From: Amoebidium appalachense
Lineage: Eukaryota; Ichthyosporea
Assembly (NCBI GenBank): GCA_963693365.1
Contig: CAVNZM010000002.1
Coordinates: forward strand, 4,402,001 to 4,466,000
DNA: 64,000 nucleotides
Direction: 5' to 3'
Positions 54,789-64,000 of this stretch are shown here, piece by piece. The notes beneath the pieces were generated by a model. That model searched no databases, was not told the DNA's origin, and worked only from the letters and a program-made list of their open reading frames with translations. Numbering within the stretch: position 1 is the stretch's first letter; each line of letters begins with the position of its first letter. Position numbers and translations under genes: made by a program.

Positions 54789-57700
54789 ATGCAGCTAGGC
54801 CTGGACACAGACGGCCTGACCGAGGGCCTTAGCGAGCCACTGCAGCCGCTGCTGCTGACGGCCTGGGAGTCGCGCTGGGAGCCTGTGCGCTGGGGCCTGG
54901 CCGTGCAGAGTGTGTTGCCAAAGGGCACCGTGGGGTCTCCCCAGCTGGCAGGTGAGCAAGTTGGGGAAGATGGGAGGGGTTGTGGTTCCAGGGTTTGGTT
55001 TGGGGAGGTGGTGGGTGAATGGGTACGTGCTTGACCGGGCTAGGAGCAGCCAGTTTCAGCTACTGGTAGGCTGGGTGAAAGGCATACAGTACAGCTGCTT
55101 GTAGAGCTCCTGGGCACCTTTGGTGGCCACCAAAGGCTGGGTTTGATGCAGGGGGCACTGGGGGTGGCCTCCCATACGCACACACAGGGTAGCGCACGCC
55201 TGCAGACTAGTGTGTGTAAATAGAAGCGGGAGGGGTGGGGGGTGGGGGGGGTGGGGGGGGGACAAATGGGCGAGGCTGGAGCGATGAGAAAGCCTGTGTT
55301 CACAAGAGGGCAAGGATGAAGCCGACGGTAACAATTAAAAAAGAATTCCTGTGATTCGTTCGTTTTCTCGTTCACGCGTTGTGTGCGGAAGCTCCCTTAC
55401 GACATCATTGGTGCATCTTTCACTGTTTGAGGCTGTGTGAGCTTGTTCTTGTGTCAACGCAACTCTGGGTTGTGGGGGGCCAGGGTTATGGAAAGAAGGC
55501 ACCAAAGGCCTGTTGATATCACTGTTTGTTATGGATGAGACTGGCTCTACCTCTGCTTGCACCTGCACCTGTGTTTATTTGCACTGGTCGAGCCCTCGCG
55601 CGCCGGTACCTGCCGCTTCTCTTTTTCGCTTGCTTCTCTTTGACCTCTCTTTAGCCATGGCTCATAATCCCTTCCAGCACTTCTACAGGAGGAGCTCCTA
55701 TCGTCCCCTCAGCCCAGCAGGCGGCTAGTCAGCTATGTGGAGCACGCCCTGGGCACCCGCCTGGTGCTGCCCCTGCAGCTGCTGCCCTCCACCCTCTCTG
55801 CCCTGCACTCTGCCCCCCCCTCGTGCCTGGCCACCCTGCTGCCCCTGCTCTCTGCCTTTGTGCCCCAGCTGGCGGCCCACCCCAGCCCAGGGCAGCAGGG
55901 TGCCGAGTGGCCAAGCCAGGTGTGTCAGGCCACCCTGCAGGTCTACTCTCTGCTACTGGGGCTGGCCCTGCGCTCGGCTCGGGCCCTGGAGGAGGGCAGT
56001 GGCGGTGCAGACCACGTGCGCTGTGGCGAGGGCTGTGTGGGCCTGGCTGCCGCCATGCTGGCTGCTGGCTGCCAGCCCACCCTGCTGCACCTGGCGGCCA
56101 GCCAGTGGCCCGGTATGTGGCCCCAGCGGGGGGTGGGAAGGGGTGGTGGTGGGGTGGGGGGAGCGGTTCATGAGGGCTTAGCTGGTGGTGGTGTGTGTGT
56201 GTGGGGGGGGGGGGGGTTATGTGGGCCTGGAGGAGGGGGGAGGATGTGGGCCTTGGGGGAAGGGGGGGGATGTGGGCCCAGGGGGGTGGGGAGGCAGGGG
56301 GAGGGGGGGGGGGGCAGGGGGGGGAGCTGATGTGAGACCCATCGGGGATGGGGGGGGGGGGGGGGGGGGGGCATGTGGCGCTAGGGGATGCAGAAGGGGA
56401 GTAGAAAGGCTGAGGGAGTGAGTGCAGAGCTGCATGCAGAGGCCGAGGGGACACTGGAGGCACTGCAGGGCTACCACTGGGACGGCCTGGGCAGAAAGAG
56501 GCCCCACGGGGCAACACTGGACATCACCACCCTCACGGCACGGGCACGCCAGGTCTTTGGCTACCCACACAGGTACGTGTGGGGAGGGGGAAGGGGGGTG
56601 GTGGTGGTGGTGGTGGGGGGGGGGGGGGGGGGGGGCAAGCTTGGGTGGGCCACTATGATGTGCAGGGCCTCGGCTGATGGGGGGTTGCAGGTACCGGCCA
56701 CCGGGCTACGACTTTGTGCACCACGAACTGCAGTGTCACAGTGTGTTCTTTCCAAAAAAGGACGGCACATATGGTAGGCATGGAGAGGAGGGGGGGGGAG
56801 GGGGGGAAGTGCAGGGACTGAATGGTGGGTGCAGACTATGGGGAGGGGGGCTGGAGGCCCGAGGGAGAATTCACCCTGACAGTGGACTTCTGGACCTACG
56901 ACCAGGTACTCACGGACCCTGAAAGGGGGGGGGAGGGGGGGGGGAATGCAGGGGCTGACAGGGGGTTGCAGGTGCTGCACCGCACATTTGACAATCTGCA
57001 AGGTGTGGCCCAGCACTGGTATGCCCTGGGCCTGGCCGAGGTGTGTGTCTGTGTGTGTGTGTGTGGTGGGGGGGGGGGGGGGGGGGGAGGGGGAGGGAGG
57101 GGGGGGGGGGGAGGAGGTAGTGTAAGGTGTGCTGAGTGACTGTGCTGCAGAGGCTCAGGCCCAGCACGGTGCTGTGGGGCATGGTGGGGGCACTGCTGCG
57201 GGCCATGGCCGAGGCACCGCACATGCACAGCCGCTGGGCAGATGCCCTGCTGCTCAGGGTGCCACTGCTGCTGGCCAATCTCGAGCAAACATGGCTGGCT
57301 GATGCGGCGCTGGACTATGTGCCCGGCCAGGTAGGCCTTGTGAGGTGGGCAGGGAGGGGGGCATACGGACAGCACGCTGACGGCATGGGCTGGCAGGTGG
57401 CACGGGACAGCTTGCAACGGTTGGGGTCATCCCCGGGGCTTTGGATGGCCGCACAGGCAGCACAGCCAGACGCATGGAGGTGGGTTGCTGTGACGGGCCC
57501 TGCCATGCTCACTGTGTGCATCACTGGCACTGGCCGCTGCTGCCCATGCTCACTGTGTGTGGTGCAGACCGAACCTGCTGTGCTGCCTTGCCTCTGCCCT
57601 TGCCAGCCACAACCTGGTTGCTGCATCCAGCCTGCCCGAGCTGCTTGGCACCCACATGCCACCACAATGGGCCGCGGTAGGTGGCAGGCCCATGTGCCCT

Positions 57701-58444
57701 ATGTGTTGTTAGGCTGTTAGTGGGTGCTGACTGGGTGGGCTGGCCAGGAGGGGGAGGGGGGCCAACAGATGGCGAGGCCGCGGCACTGCTTGCAGACAGC
57801 CAGGGCCTGGCTCAGTTGCTGAGGCATGACCTGTGGCCAATAGCAAGCAGGCACCGTCTCTGCCGTATGCTGCTGCACGGCAAGGTGTGTGATCCCTGGG
57901 TGCCTGGGGTGGACTTTTTTTTTGGGGGGGGGGGGGAGGCTGACAGGTGTGCAGGAGGCGGATGATGTGTGGGGGGGCCAGCAAGTAGATGGTCTGGTGG
58001 AGAGACTGGGCCAGGCCTGGCTGGTGGCTGCCATGTTTGCATGCGGCATGGCCGGTGACCTGAAGGCTAGGCTGCTGGCCCTACTGCAGGGTACGGCCAC
58101 AGGGCAGGGGGCGGCGGGGGGGGGGGGGGGGGGGGGGGGGTTGCTAAGGGTTATGATTGGCAGGGGGCCAGCACGACGGGGCATACGTTCTGCTCTATGT
58201 GCTGCAGGGAGAGGCTGAGGGGGTCCAACTGGCCGAGGTGTGTTGAGAGTTGTTGGGTACCGGAAGGGGGGGGGGGGGGGGGGGGGGGGGGAGGGGGAAT
58301 CTGGTGGGGCTGGCAGCTGACGCTGTACCTGGTCAGGGCGTGGGGCCAGGGCAAGCACCTGCCTGGCTGCAGCAGTGGCTGCACAGCGCCGTAGCACCAA
58401 CGGGGATGGACCCGGAGGTGTGTGGAGTGTGTGTGTGTGTGTGT

Positions 58445-58478
<34 letters not shown>

Positions 58479-59092
58479 AAGAAGGTACATGGGTTGGTAT
58501 TGCTGTCGGAGACGGGTGTTGTTGGATTGCTGAAGGTAGTGGCAGGTGGTGGAGTTGGCCCGGCTGCTGGGCAACCCCCACACAGACACGGCACAGCTGG
58601 TCAGGTGCGCACAGGGCCAGCAAACAAGCGGGGGGGAAAGGGGGGAGGGGAGGCTGAGGGGTTATGGCAGGGAGACCGGGCTGGGGCGGCTGGTTGTGTT
58701 TGGGGCATCGCTGGGCAAGTTGTGTCTGCGCCAGGCCCAGCACCTGCTGGTGCACACCCAGGACTACCGGCCGGCCCTGCAGCCACTGCTGGCCCTGCTG
58801 ACCGTGTCACTGGCTGCCTTCCTCACGGCATGCAGGTGGCTGGCCCAGGAGACCGCCGTGGCCAGGGAGATGGGTGGCAGCAGCCCCTGGCCCCGCCACA
58901 CATGGAGGTGAGCACTGGTTGGCATGCAGCCACACCACTGTAGGGCAGGGGCTGAGGGTGAGGGTGCAGGCACGAGGACTACAGCGCTGAGCTGCCACTG
59001 CCCCAGGCGGCCCTGGTGGATGTGCTGCTGCTGGCTGCAGAAGGGTGGGTGGGGCTGGGTGTGTGTCCGTGTTGTGGGTGTGTGGTGGTGGT

Positions 59093-59140
<48 letters not shown>

Positions 59141-59519
59141 CAGATGCTTACGGGGCATGGAGCAGGGAGCACTGGGCTCGACTGCAAGGGCTGCTGGGCT
59201 ACCACATTGGGCCTGTGCTGTTGCCCCAAGCTGAGCCCCCGGCACCCTGGCTGGCCCTGCTGCCTGCAGCCCCCCGTACGTGCGTGCCTGCGCCCTGTGC
59301 CTGCCCCTGGTACCACTGCTGACGGGGGTTGCAGGCTGTGGGTCGGATGATCACGTGACGGGGGAGCGGTTTAGGGAGCTGGTGCATGGGGCCATATGTG
59401 AGCGCAGCATGGGGGTGGCCACTGCTGCAGACCTGGACCGGGCTGTGCGCACTGGGCCGGCAGACTGGCTGGCTGCTGTGCTATTGCAGGTACAGCCAGC
59501 CGGGCATGCCGGGGGGGGA

Positions 59520-59554
<35 letters not shown>

Positions 59555-60263
59555 GGGGGGGGGGGGGTATTTGGGGGGTAGGGGGGAAGAGGGAGGGAGG
59601 GAGGTCTACCGCGGACTCATGACGGGCCACAGGAGCCTCTGAGATGGGACTATGGCCTGGAGTGCGGCTTGGCAGGTGGGTGGCCCTTTATGGAAAAAAA
59701 AATTGGGGGGGGGGGGGGGGAGAGGGGGGATGGGAGGGAAAGGTGGGTGGGTGGGGGGGGGGGGAGGGGAGGAGAGAGGGGAGGGGAGGGGATGTAAGGC
59801 CTGACCGATAGGGGTTACAGCAAGCCTCGGGGCCAGTCTGCTCTGCTTGGCACCAGGTGGTGCAGCAGCAGCTGTGGACGGGGTGCTGCCCGGTGTGCTT
59901 GGTGGCTGTGTGCACGGCAGACATGCGGGGGTGCTGGGCGCACTGGCCATGCGCCTGGCTGCCCTGCTGGGCCAGGGGGCCAGGCAGGAGGTCTGTCTGG
60001 CTGCCATCTACCAGGCCTGCAGCCACGTGCTGGCCAGGGAGCCGGCCACGGTGCGTGCCGTTTATGCCATTGCCTGCTTGCTGGAGACGGCCTGCCTGCG
60101 CCCACTGCTACCCAGCAGCCCGGCTGGGCCGGCCAGCCAGGGACTGTGGGCGGGGCTGCGACGGGTTGGGCGGGAGGATCTTCTGCTTGCTGTGTGCTCA
60201 TTGGCTGACAGCAGCCAGGCACAGGCATGTGCGGCCTTTGCCTGCAGTGGGGCAAGCACGTAG
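54789..60263 (+). CDS. Large multi-exon Leu/Ala-rich helical (HEAT/ARM-like) protein, unrecognised
   Basis: About 20 exons. Those well supported by joining phases are 54789-54951, 55729-56112, 56440-56572, 56691-56773, 56835-56905, 56972-57040, 57151-57330, 57397-57479, 57568-57680, 57769-57884, 57955-58090, 58164-58237, 58546-58604, 58671-58907, 58970 to about 59060, about 59151-59275, 59335-59489, 59633-59675 and 59821-60263. One further exon near 58,321-58,420 is uncertain. The product should approach 850 residues. It is dominated by amphipathic helices rich in Leu, Ala and Trp with CTG codons, as in alpha-solenoid scaffold proteins. Distinctive stretches are VDFWTYDQVLHRTFDNLQGV and PGYDFVHHELQCHSVFF. 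No catalytic motif, signal peptide or membrane segment stands out. Function is unknown; scaffold families such as exportin-like or focadhesin-like proteins should be tested. It is divergent from UROD. Confidence 0.7.
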
Positions 60264-60832
60264 CCCCTCGAGCCTAATGTAGCGCCAGTAGATGGAATGA
60301 TGCCCAATATAGCACCAGTAGATGGAATGAATATGCACGAAGGTTATGCACGGACCCGTGGCTGGCCCAGGGTTCACATGTGATTAAAAAACACCCAATA
60401 GGGTGTTGGGCATGTAGGTGATGGGGGCACTGTGTGAGTGTGGTCGCTTCTCTTGCACTGTCACAGTGGCTCTGGGGTGTAAGGCAACGTAAGTGAAGGC
60501 ACTGCCGGCCTAGTAGACCAGCAGCCTATATGCTGAGAAATATGAATGCAACTTGGCCACTCAGGGCAATTGTGTCACAGTACGATGTTATGGCACAACT
60601 CTTTTACTCCCCAGGAGCATGGCCGAATGGTGATGACAGGACAATTGCAAGGAGCCCGTGCCTGCAGTAGGTCCATGCATGGAGTGTAAAACCACGTGCA
60701 TACATGCACCGAATCAGGATATACGCATATTGTACAGCCCTCCTCTTTCCTCTCCCCCCGGGCCCCCCCAATCCCGGATCCGGGTCCCGTGGGAACTTTT
60801 TTGGGGCTGGAGCCATGCCAACTAATTGTTCT

Positions 60833-60863
<31 letters not shown>

Positions 60864-61600
60864 GGGGGGGATACACTTGTGGGCGGCCATGCACTGCATG
60901 ACACCCTGTAAGTTGCTATACCGCTTTCAATATGTTGCCTGTACACTGGCCACTGGGTGAGCTGTAGGCCAATCATTATTCTAATCTTAAATGGCATGGT
61001 CAGGGCATGCAGGCATGTGCCAGTGAAAACGTGTACGACATAGGCCCAAAATCGCACAAGATGAGTGTGCGCTTGCCTTGCTTTGTTTATTTGGTTGGAA
61101 TTGTACTTACGTCTTTCTCTTCGGTAAAAGTTGTTCATATGCATTTGCTAGGAGTTTTGAATAGAGCACTTTTGGATTGTTTACGTTGGGCCATGACTTG
61201 GATTGGTTTTTGGGTTTGTAGGGCAAGCACCACATGTACACGCATACACACGCACGCACACACACACACACCCACACATATGCGCGCGCACACACACACA
61301 CACACACAACACACAACACACCCATATATATACGTATATACACACACACAAAAACATGCACACATACACAAATGCACCACTACGTCTGTAGACACCACAG
61401 ACACATACCACACACTTGGCACATACCGAGCCCACAACAGACACATATTCAACCCCCCCCCCCCCCCCCCCCCCCTCCCCGGCCCACCCCCCACACTCCC
61501 CTCACACGCACAAACAGCTTCCAACCCATGCATCCGGAAAAAACGTCCCCCGGGAGGGGGGGGAGGAGTTGAGTATGATTGGAGATAGGCGGATGTGCGC
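60264..61600. other. 3' flank of the solenoid gene; no further gene seen
   Basis: A short direct duplication (AGTAGATGGAATGA at 60,288 and 60,317) lies just after the stop. A T/G junction is at 60,831-60,870, a CA-rich stretch at 61,230-61,380 and a C run at 61,454-61,475. No coding exon is supported. Confidence 0.55.
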
Positions 61601-61639
61601 TGGAGGGCCCAAAAACATCGGCCGAGCCAGCTTGCTCCG

Positions 61640-62040
61640 AGCAAAATTATTGTGCTAGAGCAGAGCTAATCTTCAAAAGGAGAATTATTCTGCTGAAAGC
61701 AGAATCATTCTGCTGCGAAAAGCAGAGTGCTTCTGAAAGCAAAATCGGCAAAAGCAGAATTGTTCTGCTTTTCAGAATCACTCTGCTTTTTGCAGAATTT
61801 AGCAGATTTATTCCGCAAAGGCAGAACTGCTCTGCTCTCGGCAGCAGGATAAACTTGCTTCAAGCAAATTAATTCTGCGACAATTCTGGTTTTAGCAGAA
61901 TAATCCTGCTGCTTGCAGAATAATCCTGCTTTTAGCAAAATAATTCAGCTTTTAGCAGAATAATTCTGCTCTCAGCACTGAATATTTCTGCGCTTTGCTG
62001 AATATTTCTGCTCGGAGCAGGTTCACTCTGCTGACGTAAT
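61640..62040. repeat. Array of small imperfect palindromes built on AGCAGAATNATTCTGCT
   Basis: About 20 or more copies of AGCAGAAT or its complement ATTCTGCT, many arranged head-to-head so that they form short stem-loops (for example near 61,682-61,705, 61,757-61,795 and 61,895-61,975). Spacing is irregular. No flanking direct repeats or coding potential are visible. Confidence 0.85.
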
Positions 62041-62402
62041 TGGACTCTCGCGGGGTGCACAGCACCCTCTTGCTATGTTGCCGAAGCTCAGCCTGCCAAA
62101 GCGTGGGCAAGCTAAGCATGCGCATAGCAATACGTAAACAGATGAATGCCGTGTATGAATTCTCACAACTTGAAGTGGATCTGAATGCAAACAAAAACCC
62201 ATTGATTGTCCACTTGCCTTTTTGTGATTTTTTGATTAGAAGCTGTTGCTGTGTTTTCAAACTGGGGTTGCCAGGGTTTGATGAATAGAAGCACGGTTTT
62301 GCTTTGGCTTTTCAATCAAAATCCACGTTCAATGTTGTTTTTAATCTGGCTGATGATTTCTCGCTTCTGATGGCTATACTTGTGTGTTGCGGGGGTGTGC
62401 GC

Positions 62403-63840
<1,438 letters not shown>

Positions 63841-64000
63841 CACCGTGACACCCACACATACCCACACATTGACCTTTTTGCCTGGTAACCAAGCAAAAGC
63901 TTCCGTATATTTTTTTTAAAATGATAAGGTTATCAAAAAGGAAGTATTGTCTGCTGCACTTGAACTTTAGTTTTCTTGTGTATCAACTTTTGTCTCCCCC
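63841..64000. other. Right edge of window; nothing recognised
   Basis: AT-rich unique sequence without a supported exon. Confidence 0.5.

Overview
This window is nuclear DNA from an intron-rich eukaryote. The genes are split by GT-AG introns with conserved reading phases. There are no operons or ribosome-binding sites. Two exon sets are unmistakable orthologues of eukaryotic housekeeping genes: uroporphyrinogen decarboxylase (UROD) and the 9-1-1 checkpoint clamp subunit RAD1. Exons are GC-rich and use CTG heavily for leucine. Introns and spacers are full of long poly-G/poly-C runs, (CA)n/(GT)n tracts, minisatellites and non-autonomous DNA transposons. The lineage cannot be fixed by eye. The plant-like zeta-type kinase and C2-VASt protein, together with ATG14-, RAD1- and PAN-like genes, fit an alga or another protist, but this is only a suggestion.

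Layout from left to right. A 0.5 kb inverted-repeat element lies at 136-624. A minus-strand gene for a secreted protein with PAN/apple-like cysteine modules and two microexons runs from 7,094 down past the left part of the window. After a 2.3 kb spacer comes a plus-strand ATG14-like autophagy gene (9,395-15,115). A minus-strand C2-VASt membrane protein gene, probably a lipid-transfer protein, spans 16,110-25,133. Positions 25,134-32,259 hold no gene I can support: there is a 2,048-bp hAT-like element with an 8-bp target duplication, a second inverted-repeat element packed with microsatellites, and a 197-bp palindrome. RAD1 (10 exons, minus) spans 32,260-36,906, followed by a single-exon C2H2 zinc-finger gene (37,615-38,367, minus). 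A second hAT-like copy at 39,440-41,454 sits inside a small hairpin element.

The right half is gene-dense. A 17-exon plus-strand gene (41,951-48,026) joins a thioredoxin-fold domain to a zeta-type P-loop kinase. It is tail-to-tail with UROD (11 exons, minus, 48,410-54,249). UROD is head-to-head with a large multi-exon gene for an unrecognised helical, leucine/alanine-rich protein (54,789-60,263, plus). The last 3.7 kb is gene-free as far as I can see, with an array of small palindromes and very long CA tracts.

The genes belong to separate processes (haem/chlorophyll precursor synthesis, DNA-damage checkpoint, autophagy, lipid transfer) and are not a functional cluster. Two observations deserve most attention. 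One is the thioredoxin-zeta kinase fusion. The other is a dispersed repeat family whose recognisable intronic copies all lie antisense to the host gene.
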